A stretch of DNA of 7,784 nt from Paracoccaceae bacterium (GTDB taxonomy: Bacteria > Pseudomonadota > Alphaproteobacteria > Rhodobacterales > Rhodobacteraceae), in assembly GCA_007128995.1 (NCBI GenBank), contig SKWJ01000262.1, positions 1 through 7,784 of the forward strand. Reading direction: 5' to 3'. Position 1 is the first letter of the stretch, and each line of letters begins with the position of its first letter. A model generated the notes under the pieces. The model saw nothing but the letters and a program-made list of their open reading frames with translations, was not told the origin of the DNA and ran no database searches. Both the position numbers and the translations under genes were made by a program. Positions 1 to 5,771 of the stretch are shown here, in pieces.

Positions 1-734
1 ACCTTGCCTTGCGCGGCGAGTTGATCAATCGCATCGGCAAGCTGAATCTCGCCGCCCGCGCCGGGTTTGAGCTCGCGCAGCAATCCGAACACTTCCGGCG
101 TGAAGACATATCGCCCGAACGAGGCCATGCGCGAGGGGGCATCTTCCATCTTGGGCTTCTCGATCAGCCCTTCGACAGCATAAAGCCCGTCCGCACCCAG
201 GGCACCCGGCCGCAAGATCCCGTATTTCGACACGTCGGCCATGGGCACTTCGGACACGGCAAGAATTGTTTTCTGGGTTCTGTCATAGGCTTCGACCAGT
301 GCCTGTGTCGGCAAGACATCACCCCGCATCAGGTCATCCGCCAGCAGAACCGCAAACGGGTTGTCACCGACTGCAGGGGCGGCGCACAGCACAGCGTGGC
401 CAAGGCCCAATGCCTCGGGCTGGCGCACGAAGATGCAGGACACACCTTCGGGCACAATATTGCGCACCATATCGCGCAGGTCTTTCTTACCCTTCGCCAG
501 AAGCTGGTTTTCAAGTTCCAGATTTGCATCGAAATGGTCGCCGACTGCGCGCTTGTTGCGCCCGGTCACGAAAATAAGCTCGGTAATTCCAGCAGCGACG
601 GCTTCTTCAACTGCGAATTGAACGATCGGTTTGTCGATGATCGGCAGAAGTTCTTTCGGCATTGCCTTCGTTGCGGGCAGGAAGCGCGTCCCGAACCCGG
701 CAACGGGGAAAACTGCCTTCGTAATCCGACTCAT
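1..734 (-). CDS. galU: UTP--glucose-1-phosphate uridylyltransferase, 3' end cut by window edge
   Basis: Catalyses UTP + glucose-1-phosphate to UDP-glucose + diphosphate in the cytoplasm, supplying UDP-glucose for polysaccharides, glycolipids and osmoprotectants. The 244 codons visible start with ATG at 734 (MSRITKAVFPVAGFGTRFLP). The nucleotidyltransferase signature is clear: the glycine-rich loop GFGTRFLPATKAMPKE at residues 13-28, RQPEALGLGHAV at 104-115, the metal/sugar-binding VLLADD at 129-134, VEGLIEKP at 187-194 and GEIQLADAI at 228-236. Bacterial GalU proteins are usually about 290-300 residues, so roughly 50 C-terminal residues lie left of the window. The start is supported by an AAAGG ribosome binding site (741-745) six bases upstream and by the conserved N-terminus. 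No in-frame stop or frameshift is seen. Paralogues acting on other sugar-1-phosphates (RfbA, GlmU) fit the motifs less well. Transcribed away from the tRNA and helicase; operon partners, if any, are outside. Confidence 0.95.
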   Translation of the reverse strand, partial: MSRITKAVFPVAGFGTRFLPATKAMPKELLPIIDKPIVQFAVEEAVAAGITELIFVTGRNKRAVGDHFDANLELENQLLAKGKKDLRDMVRNIVPEGVSCIFVRQPEALGLGHAVLCAAPAVGDNPFAVLLADDLMRGDVLPTQALVEAYDRTQKTILAVSEVPMADVSKYGILRPGALGADGLYAVEGLIEKPKMEDAPSRMASFGRYVFTPEVFGLLRELKPGAGGEIQLADAIDQLAAQGK

Positions 735-754
735 AATCTGCCTTTCTTTTATTG

Positions 755-789
755 CGATTTTCATTTGCCGTCATCAAACATGAAAATCG
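755..789. repeat. Perfect 10-bp inverted repeat in galU leader
   Basis: Arms CGATTTTCAT (755-764) and ATGAAAATCG (780-789) are perfect inverted copies separated by 15 bases. Inside, TTG (765-767) can pair with CAA (775-777), leaving a 7-base loop and a 2-base bulge. It lies 20-55 bases upstream of the galU start codon, and its right arm touches the proposed galU -10 element. It could be an operator for a dimeric regulator or an mRNA hairpin; the sequence alone does not decide. Neither arm has a T-run suitable for a terminator of an adjacent gene. Confidence 0.6.
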
Positions 790-815
790 TATACCTTCCA
801 CCAGTCCAATACAAG
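788..815 (-). promoter_or_regulatory. Possible galU promoter
   Basis: On the minus strand, a -10-like TATACG (793-788) lies 16 bases after CTTGTA (815-810), which resembles the CTTG-type -35 boxes of alphaproteobacteria. Initiation would fall near 781, giving a leader of about 47 bases. The match is weak and the -35 is poor, so this is only a candidate. Confidence 0.3.
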
Positions 816-933
816 ATTACTGACCTTGGATGACAGGTGAACAAAGATCGTAACCCCTTTGGTTGAATAATGTGCAAACGCCGAAAATCATTTTTACGCG
901 CATGCAAGTCCCATCCGATGGTTCAACGCAGAA

Positions 934-962
934 CTCTGGCAAACGTTGCAGAGCCCTTTTTT
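934..962 (+). terminator. Orphan intrinsic-terminator-like hairpin, plus strand
   Basis: CTCTG (934-938) pairs with CAGAG (949-953), and CAA (940-942) with TTG (946-948) around an ACG loop, with one bulged G. The stem is followed by CCC and six T (957-962). This is the form of a Rho-independent terminator on the plus strand, yet both flanking genes (galU and the tRNA) are on the minus strand. It may end an unannotated small RNA or an antisense transcript, or it may be chance. The stem is short (8 bp). Confidence 0.4.
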
Positions 963-1052
963 GCGCATGTGGCCAAACAGACTGACTTCATGCCTCGATG
1001 GCCGGCAACCGGGTTCTGGCGGAGCCGGTGTCATGGCAGCGACAGGCAGATC

Positions 1053-1136
1053 TGGTGCGGGTGGTCGGAGTCGAACCGACACTCCTTGCGGAAAGGGTGT
1101 TTGAGACCCTCGCGTCTACCATTCCGCCACACCCGC
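1053..1136 (-). tRNA. tRNA-Leu, anticodon CAA
   Basis: An 84-base gene including an encoded CCA. Reading the minus strand from 1136, the acceptor arm GCGGGTG (1136-1130) pairs with CACCCGC (1063-1057), followed by discriminator A and CCA. The D-stem is GCG/CGC. The anticodon stem is AGGGT/ACCCT with loop CTCAAAC, placing anticodon CAA at 1103-1101 (reads UUG). The long variable arm TCC-GCAA-GGA is typical of class II tRNAs, and the T-arm is GTCGG-TTCGACT-CCGAC. The class II variable arm, the A discriminator and the CAA anticodon together identify leucine. It is a single gene, not part of a cluster, with its own promoter just upstream. No integrase or attachment-site duplication is visible beside it. 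Confidence 0.96.
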
Positions 1137-1148
1137 ACAGATTGGCGC

Positions 1149-1177
1149 TTCATAGCGTGGTCTGATCAGTGCCGCAA
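1149..1177 (-). promoter_or_regulatory. Promoter of tRNA-Leu(CAA)
   Basis: On the minus strand, TTGCGG (1177-1172) and TATGAA (1154-1149) are separated by 17 bases, a good sigma70-type arrangement. The -10 ends 12 bases before the mature tRNA 5' end, so the precursor would carry a leader of about 5 bases, common for tRNA genes. An AT-rich tract (about 1178-1200) lies just upstream of the -35 and could act as an UP element. Confidence 0.55.
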
Positions 1178-1205
1178 TATTGGTTTTGTGATTTTTGCTT
1201 ACAGA

Positions 1206-1222
1206 TTGACCTGCGAGGTCAA
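1206..1222. promoter_or_regulatory. Palindromic candidate operator over the helicase -35 box
   Basis: TTGACCTGCGAGGTCAA: perfect 7-base arms TTGACCT and AGGTCAA around GCG. It begins with the -35 hexamer itself and extends into the spacer, so a dimeric protein bound here would compete with RNA polymerase at this promoter. No regulator gene is visible in the window, so its identity is open. Confidence 0.45.
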
Positions 1223-1234
1223 ACAGCGTACAAA
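1206..1234 (+). promoter_or_regulatory. Promoter of the DEAD-box helicase gene
   Basis: TTGACC (1206-1211, five of six matches to consensus) and TACAAA (1229-1234, four of six) are spaced by exactly 17 bases. Initiation near 1241 would give a leader of about 93 bases before the ATG at 1334. The -35 is divergent from the tRNA -35 and only 28 bases from it. It is embedded in a palindrome (1206-1222). Confidence 0.55.
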
Positions 1235-1242
1235 GCGCCGCA

Positions 1243-1318
1243 TGTTGCACTTGGCAACAGACCCGCAGACGGGACGTGACAGGCAAGCGTCCCATAACAG
1301 ATAATGGCCCGATGCCAT
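1243..1318 (+). promoter_or_regulatory. Structured 5' leader of the helicase mRNA (three hairpins)
   Basis: Three consecutive local stems occupy the leader. TGTTGC/GCAACA (1243-1248 with 1254-1259) has a 5-base loop. GGGACG/CGTCCC (1271-1276 with 1288-1293) has an 11-base loop. ATGGC/GCCAT (1304-1308 with 1314-1318) has a 5-base loop and ends 15 bases before the ATG, over the usual ribosome footprint. No known riboswitch was recognised. It may modulate translation of the helicase, but this is inference. Confidence 0.4.
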
Positions 1319-1333
1319 ATCAGATGGACGCAT

Positions 1334-2788
1334 ATGACTCAATTTTCTGACCTCAAACTGGACCCCAAGGTCCTTAAAGCCATTGGCGAAGCTGGATATT
1401 CCACACCCACCCCGATACAGGCCGAAGCGATCCCGCATGCGCTTGAAGGGCGTGACATTCTGGGAATTGCACAGACAGGGACCGGAAAGACCGCCTCTTT
1501 CGTCCTGCCACTCATAACGCGGCTCGGCCGCGGACGCGCCCGGGCACGGATGCCGCGCAGCCTTGTTCTGGCCCCGACCCGCGAATTGGCTGCGCAGGTC
1601 GCAGAGAATTTTGACACCTATGCCAAGCATACCCGTCTTTCCAAGGCGTTGCTGATCGGTGGCGTCGCATTTGGCGAACAGGACAAGCTGATTGACCGGG
1701 GTGTCGATGTACTTATTGCCACGCCTGGTCGTCTGCTTGATCATTTCGAGCGCGGAAAGCTGCTGCTGACGGGCGTAGAGGTCATGGTCGTGGATGAGGC
1801 CGATCGCATGCTCGATATGGGCTTCATCCCCGATATCGAACGCATTTTTAACCTGACACCTTTCACGCGCCAGACATTTTTCTATTCGGCCACAATGGCG
1901 CCGGAAATCGAGCGGGTGACAAATACGTTCCTGTCCAACCCTGTCAGGGTAGAGATTGCGCGACAGGCAACAGCGTCGGAGAACATTGCACAAGAGTTGA
2001 TCGAGCTTCCAGCGACGCGGCGAGATTCGGCCGCAAAGATGAAGCGCGCAGCGTTGCGTGACATCATCGAAACCGCAGGTGACACGCTGGAAAATGCCAT
2101 CATCTTCTGCAACCGCAAGGTGGATGTCGATATTCTGTCCAAGTCGCTGATCAAGCACAAACTGGACGCAGCGCCGATCCATGGCGATCTGGATCAATCC
2201 GTGCGCACCCGTACACTAGAGCGGTTTCGGGCGGGCGATCTGCGTCTGCTGATTGCCTCGGATGTGGCGGCGCGTGGTTTGGATGTGCCGTCAGTAAGCC
2301 ATGTCTTCAACTTCGATCTGCCCTCGCATCCGGAAGATTATGTGCACCGTATCGGGCGTACCGGGCGCGCTGGTCGCTCTGGCAAGGCGATTTCGCTGAT
2401 GGTTCCGGCAGACCAGAAATATCTGGATGCGATCGAGCAGCTTTTGCAGAAACCGCTGCCGCGCGGTGCGGCCCCGGAAAGCATGGATGCGCCAACACCG
2501 CCCAAGACAGAAGCCCCCGAGCGCCCGAAAGAGAAATCGCGCGAAGTGTCCAAGCGCAAGCCAAAGGCCAAGCCAGTCCCGGTGGCAGAGGTTGTCGCGG
2601 AGGACGACACGGCGCCGGTTGAGGCACCCCCCCGGGCAAATGCCGAATTGCATCAGTTCGAAGACGCGCGGGCGCAACGTGGGCGCGGTGGCGTCGCGCG
2701 TCAGCGCACCGATACCCCTCGGGGGGCAGTTGTCGGAATGGGCGATCATGTCCCAGACTTCTTGTTGCGCAAGTTCCGAAGCGCCTGA
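1334..2788 (+). CDS. DEAD-box ATP-dependent RNA helicase, RhlE-like
   Basis: Cytoplasmic ATP-driven RNA helicase of 484 residues, of the kind that remodels RNA in ribosome assembly, mRNA decay and cold adaptation. All family motifs are present in order: Q motif (FSDLKLDP... TPTPIQ, 4-29), motif I AQTGTGKT 46-53, Ia PTRELA 81-86, Ib TPGR 130-133, II DEAD 154-157, III SAT 185-187, IV IIFCNRK 256-262, V ASDVAARGLD 308-317, VI HRIGRTGR 338-345. After about residue 375 comes a low-complexity tail rich in Pro, Lys, Glu and Arg, with an RGRGG patch (449-453) and a final GDHVPDFLLRKFRS segment that I associate with alphaproteobacterial RhlE-like proteins. ATG 1334 is chosen because it gives the normal short lead into the Q motif; an in-frame ATG at 1304 lies inside leader hairpin 3 and adds ten unconserved residues. 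The ribosome binding site is weak (GGAC about 1326-1329). Monocistronic, with its own promoter and terminators. Which paralogue (rhlE, dbpA, deaD) cannot be settled by eye. Confidence 0.93.
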   Translation: MTQFSDLKLDPKVLKAIGEAGYSTPTPIQAEAIPHALEGRDILGIAQTGTGKTASFVLPLITRLGRGRARARMPRSLVLAPTRELAAQVAENFDTYAKHTRLSKALLIGGVAFGEQDKLIDRGVDVLIATPGRLLDHFERGKLLLTGVEVMVVDEADRMLDMGFIPDIERIFNLTPFTRQTFFYSATMAPEIERVTNTFLSNPVRVEIARQATASENIAQELIELPATRRDSAAKMKRAALRDIIETAGDTLENAIIFCNRKVDVDILSKSLIKHKLDAAPIHGDLDQSVRTRTLERFRAGDLRLLIASDVAARGLDVPSVSHVFNFDLPSHPEDYVHRIGRTGRAGRSGKAISLMVPADQKYLDAIEQLLQKPLPRGAAPESMDAPTPPKTEAPERPKEKSREVSKRKPKAKPVPVAEVVAEDDTAPVEAPPRANAELHQFEDARAQRGRGGVARQRTDTPRGAVVGMGDHVPDFLLRKFRSA

Positions 2789-2822
2789 AAACGCGGGGCG
2801 CACCAAGTCAGTGCGCCCGCGT
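2788..2822. terminator. Probable bidirectional terminator between helicase and agl operon
   Basis: ACGCGGGGCGCAC (2791-2803) pairs with GTGCGCCCGCGT (2811-2822) across a 7-base loop, giving a 12-bp GC-rich stem with one bulged G. It starts three bases after the helicase stop. On the plus strand no T-run follows. On the minus strand the stem runs into TTTT (2791-2788), so it suits termination of transcripts arriving from aglK at least as well as helicase transcripts. Confidence 0.5.
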
Positions 2823-2904
2823 CTCAAGCACTCGGCGCGGGGCAGTTGAACACGCTGATCTGGCGCTGCTCCTTTGTCGAGATTGTCAGTAACAGCATGT
2901 CGAC

Positions 2905-2937
2905 CGCTATCGGCAGGGCCGCCGAAGAGCGTTTTTT
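2905..2937 (+). terminator. Intrinsic terminator, plus strand, downstream of the helicase
   Basis: CGCT (2905-2908) pairs with AGCG (2928-2931), and TCGGC (2910-2914) with GCCGA (2921-2925), leaving a 6-base loop and a small A/AG internal loop. It is followed directly by six T (2932-2937). This is a standard Rho-independent terminator about 117 bases after the helicase stop and facing the convergent aglK gene. Confidence 0.65.
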
Positions 2938-2996
2938 GCGCTGCCCGCTGCGACAGTGCATTACAGTCGGTTGGCCTTCTGTGGTGCCAGAGCCTA

Positions 2997-4088
2997 TTAG
3001 CGATAGAGCAATGACACCTTGTTGTGGAACAGGTGAACCTTTGCCGGATCGGCCTTCAGCTTCACTTTGCGGCCCTTCAGGTCTGTATGGATACCGTTCA
3101 GTTTGGCCAGTACTGGCGCGGCCCCAGCACTTTCAGGTTTGAAATACAGCACTGTCAGCTCGCCGAGGGCTTCCAGCAGGTCGACTTCGCCCTGATAGAG
3201 GAAATCGTCGTCATCCGTCGCGATCATATCCTCTGGGCGCGCGCCGACATTGACCTTCAGCCCCATATCCGCTTCGGTTGTCGGGATGTTGGCAAGCGAC
3301 GTGCCCCCTCCGGCCAGCTTCACACGGGTCTGCGCGCCGGTTTCGACAACCTCACCCGGCAGCAGGTTCATGGCCGGTGATCCGATGAATTGGGCAACAA
3401 ACTCACCGTTCGGGCGTTCGTACAATTCCAGTGGGGTACCGACCTGCGCTATGCCGCCGCCCGCCAGAACGACAATACGGCTGGCAAGGGTCATCGCTTC
3501 GACCTGATCATGGGTCACGTAGACCATGGTGGAATTGGGCATGGATTCCTTGAGTTTCGCAATCTCGATCCGGGTGGCCACGCGCAGCGCGGCATCAAGG
3601 TTCGAGAGCGGCTCGTCAAAGAGATACACTTTCGGGTCGCGCACGATAGAACGACCAATGGCAACACGCTGGCGCTGTCCACCGGACAACGCCTTGGGCA
3701 GGCGGTCCAGATACGGGCCAAGCTGCAGGATCTCTGCTGCGCGCTCGACCGCCTTTTCAATCTCTGCCTTGGATTTCTTTGCGATCTTGAGCGCGAAGGA
3801 CATGTTGTCGCGAACCGTCATGTGCGGATAGAGCGCGTAAGACTGGAACACCATCGCAATCCCCCGTTGCGATGGCGGAATGTCATTGACCACAAGGCCG
3901 TCAATCTTCAACTCGCCCCCGGTAATCTTCTCCAGTCCCGCGATCATTCTCAGAAGCGTCGATTTCCCACAGCCTGATGGCCCCACGAAAACGATCAGTT
4001 CCCCCTGCTTGATCTCGAGATCGATATTGGAGAGGACTTTGACCTCACCATATGCCTTCTCGACATCGGTCAGTTTCAGATCCGCCAT
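2997..4088 (-). CDS. aglK: Alpha-glucoside ABC importer, ATP-binding subunit
   Basis: ATPase of a carbohydrate-uptake (CUT1, MalK/UgpC-type) ABC transporter; it would sit on the inner face of the membrane as a dimer and power AglF-AglG. 363 residues, the normal length. Visible parts: Walker [10 protein letters not shown] 36-44, Q-loop Q82, signature LSGGQ 134-138, Walker B VYLFDEP 154-160, D-loop SNLDA 162-166, switch His193 in VTHD. The C-terminal TOBE-type regulatory domain (about 240-363) includes GARPEDM 282-288. Start ATG 4088 has a strong GGAGG (4101-4097) eight bases upstream. It follows aglA by 18 bases and is the last gene of the operon. The ATPase alone would be assigned only to the MalK/UgpC/MsmK group; the alpha-glucoside assignment rests on the neighbouring glucosidase and on the gene order aglF-aglG-aglA-aglK known from rhizobia. 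Confidence 0.88.
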   Translation of the reverse strand: MADLKLTDVEKAYGEVKVLSNIDLEIKQGELIVFVGPSGCGKSTLLRMIAGLEKITGGELKIDGLVVNDIPPSQRGIAMVFQSYALYPHMTVRDNMSFALKIAKKSKAEIEKAVERAAEILQLGPYLDRLPKALSGGQRQRVAIGRSIVRDPKVYLFDEPLSNLDAALRVATRIEIAKLKESMPNSTMVYVTHDQVEAMTLASRIVVLAGGGIAQVGTPLELYERPNGEFVAQFIGSPAMNLLPGEVVETGAQTRVKLAGGGTSLANIPTTEADMGLKVNVGARPEDMIATDDDDFLYQGEVDLLEALGELTVLYFKPESAGAAPVLAKLNGIHTDLKGRKVKLKADPAKVHLFHNKVSLLYR

Positions 4089-4106
4089 GATGTCTCCCTC
4101 CCTGAT
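4089..4106 (-). promoter_or_regulatory. Strong aglK ribosome binding site in the aglA-aglK gap
   Basis: The 18-base gap reads GGGAGGGAG on the minus strand, containing GGAGG at 4101-4097, eight bases before the ATG. It is the best Shine-Dalgarno sequence in the window, consistent with independent and efficient translation of the last gene of the operon. Confidence 0.7.
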
Positions 4107-5759
4107 TTATCTTTTGACCACAAGGCATGGTTGCCATGGTCCCAGATGTACGATTCCGTCTTCTCCCGACCCGGAACTGTTCAATTCCTGACCCACTGTG
4201 ACCCAAGTGCCCTCTGGCAGATACAGGCTGGCGGGTTCATGGCTGAGGTTGAAGGCGCAAAACAGTTCTTCCCCCGCCTCCTCGCGGTGGAAGGACAGAA
4301 CATCGCCCGAAACATGCAGTTTGCCGATACTCCCGCGCATGAGGGCGCGATGCGCGCGCCGGAACGAAATCGCGCGCCGGTAATGGTGCAAAAGCGCGTC
4401 GGGTGCGCGCTCTTGCGCATCGACAGCAAGGTTCAGATGTTCGCGTGCGACCGGCAGCCATGGCTTCCCGTGGGAAAATCCGCCATTTTGGTTGTCCTGC
4501 AGCCAGACCATGGGTGTACGGCACCCGTCGCGGCCCTTGTATTCCGGCCAGAACTGCTTGCCATAAGGGTCTTGAAGGTCATCAAAATGCAGATCAGCTT
4601 CCTGAAGGCCCAGTTCTTCGCCCTGATACAGGCAAACTGACCCGCGCAGGCACATCATCAGTGTTGTATAGACCCGCGCAGCAGCCGGTGACAGGTTCCA
4701 GCGCGTGATGTGACGCATCACGTCGTGATTGGAAAAGGCCCAGCAGGCCCAGCCTTCCGGGGCAACATGCTCGACATGGCGCAGGACAGCGGCGAAGCGC
4801 GCTGCGGAAGGCGGGTCTGCGGCCAGAAATTCGAACGCGTAGCACATCTGCACCTTGTCCCCGCCAGATGTATATTCGCCCAGAATCTCCAGTCCACGTT
4901 GCGCGTCCCCGACCTCGCCGACAGCGGCTGCATCATAGGTGTCCAGAACCGCGCGAAAGCGGCGCAGGAATTCCAGATTTTCGGGGCGGTTCTTGTCGTA
5001 GATATGTTCCTGATGGTTATAGGGGTTCACTGCGGGCGCGATTGAGGCATTGCGCCGCTCGGGCGGCAAGGGCGGATTGTCACGCAATTCATAATCGTGG
5101 ACGTAGAAATTGATCGTATCCAGCCGGAAGCCATTCACTCCGCGCTCCAGCCAGAAGCGGGCGACGTTCAGCAATTCCTCCTGCACCTGCGGTTCGTGAA
5201 AGTTCAGATCCGGCTGCGAGGACAGGAAATTGTGCTGATAGTATTGCAGCCGCGTCGCATCCCAGGCCCACGCAGAGCCACCGAAGATCGACAACCAGTT
5301 ATTGGGAGGCGTCCCGTCCGGCTTGGCATCGGCCCAGACATACCAGTTTGCGCGCGGGTTATCGCGCGAGGATCGGCTTTCCTTGAACCACGGGTGCTGA
5401 TCAGAGGAATGCGACAACACCAGATCGATCAGCACCTTGATCCCCAGACGGTGCGCAGTGGCCATCAGCGCATCAAAATCCGACAGCGTGCCGAACATCG
5501 GGTCAACATCGCAATAGTCCGACACGTCATAGCCGAAATCTTTCATCGGTGACGTGAAAAACGGGCTGATCCAGATGACATCGACACCAAGGCTGGCGAT
5601 GTAGGGCAAGCGCTCCATGATACCGCGCAGATCGCCGATCCCGTCGCCATTGCTGTCCTGAAAGCTGCGGGGGTAGATCTGATAGATCACAGCTCCGCGC
5701 CACCAGTCTGGGTGAAGCTCCAGCCCGGAATCGGGCTGCAACAGAAGTTGTGCAGTCAC
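4107..5759 (-). CDS. aglA: Cytoplasmic alpha-glucosidase, GH13 family
   Basis: Retaining glycoside hydrolase expected to release glucose from imported alpha-glucosides. 550 residues from GTG 5759, usual for GH13 oligo-1,6-/alpha-glucosidases. Numbered from that GTG: calcium-site-like DSNGDGIGDL 35-44, region I DLVLSH 112-117, QPDLN 182-186, region II GFRLDT with nucleophile Asp214, region III EVGDA with acid/base Glu282, region IV FSNHD with His345 and transition-state Asp346. All three catalytic acids are intact. No signal peptide or membrane segment, so it acts in the cytoplasm after transport. The Thr right after the nucleophile is the residue associated with alpha-1,4 preference, whereas Val marks isomaltase types; this suggests maltose/sucrose-like rather than isomaltose-like substrates (inference). 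An in-frame TTG at 5768 is an alternative start, but AAGGA (5773-5769) abuts it and is correctly spaced (9 bases) for the GTG. Trehalulose hydrolase or dextran glucosidase activity is possible. Confidence 0.9.
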   Translation of the reverse strand: MTAQLLLQPDSGLELHPDWWRGAVIYQIYPRSFQDSNGDGIGDLRGIMERLPYIASLGVDVIWISPFFTSPMKDFGYDVSDYCDVDPMFGTLSDFDALMATAHRLGIKVLIDLVLSHSSDQHPWFKESRSSRDNPRANWYVWADAKPDGTPPNNWLSIFGGSAWAWDATRLQYYQHNFLSSQPDLNFHEPQVQEELLNVARFWLERGVNGFRLDTINFYVHDYELRDNPPLPPERRNASIAPAVNPYNHQEHIYDKNRPENLEFLRRFRAVLDTYDAAAVGEVGDAQRGLEILGEYTSGGDKVQMCYAFEFLAADPPSAARFAAVLRHVEHVAPEGWACWAFSNHDVMRHITRWNLSPAAARVYTTLMMCLRGSVCLYQGEELGLQEADLHFDDLQDPYGKQFWPEYKGRDGCRTPMVWLQDNQNGGFSHGKPWLPVAREHLNLAVDAQERAPDALLHHYRRAISFRRAHRALMRGSIGKLHVSGDVLSFHREEAGEELFCAFNLSHEPASLYLPEGTWVTVGQELNSSGSGEDGIVHLGPWQPCLVVKR

Positions 5760-5771
5760 GTTGGTCAATCC

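Larger units (their letters stand above)
735..1052. other. Non-coding region between galU and tRNA-Leu
   Basis: 318 bases without a convincing gene. It holds the galU ribosome binding site and leader, a 10-bp inverted repeat (755-789), a possible galU promoter (788-815) and a plus-strand terminator-like hairpin (934-962). The stretch 963-1052, immediately downstream of the tRNA on the minus strand, contains GC-rich imperfect complementarity (CCGGC/GCCGG around 1000-1030) but no following T-run. I therefore cannot name an intrinsic terminator for the tRNA. Confidence 0.6.

Noticed and set aside
9..833. 274-codon plus-strand open frame opposite galU
   Set aside because: It is antisense to a fully conserved galU. 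Its translation is rich in His, Gln, Arg and Cys with no recognisable domain, as expected from the reverse of a GC-rich coding strand.
990..1035. GC-rich complementary segments downstream of the tRNA as its terminator
   Set aside because: CCGGC/GCCGG can pair, but the loop is long and no T-run follows on the minus strand; processing or Rho-dependent ending is equally likely.
1053..1136. tRNA-Leu as an integration site for a mobile element
   Set aside because: No direct repeat of the tRNA 3' end, integrase, transposase or composition shift is visible on either side within the window.
1304..1333. Upstream ATG as helicase start
   Set aside because: It adds MARCHIRWTH, not expected before the Q motif; the ATG lies inside a leader hairpin and lacks a ribosome binding site.
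1199..2197. 332-codon minus-strand open frame opposite the helicase
   Set aside because: It crosses the helicase promoter and leader and lies opposite its core motifs; the composition is antisense-like and no family was recognised.
2291..2827. 178-codon minus-strand open frame over the helicase C-terminus
   Set aside because: Antisense to motifs V-VI and the tail, with no ribosome binding site or domain.
2824..2961. 45-codon minus-strand frame (MHCRSGQRKK...) in the convergent gap
   Set aside because: It has no Shine-Dalgarno sequence at either possible ATG, overlaps the plus-strand terminator and resembles no protein I know. Conservation in relatives would be needed to revive it.
2846..3142. 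98-codon plus-strand frame downstream of the helicase
   Set aside because: It runs through a strong terminator and into the antisense of the aglK 3' end; no domain.
3390..3977. 195-codon plus-strand frame opposite aglK
   Set aside because: Lies wholly antisense to Walker B, signature and Q-loop regions of an intact ATPase gene.
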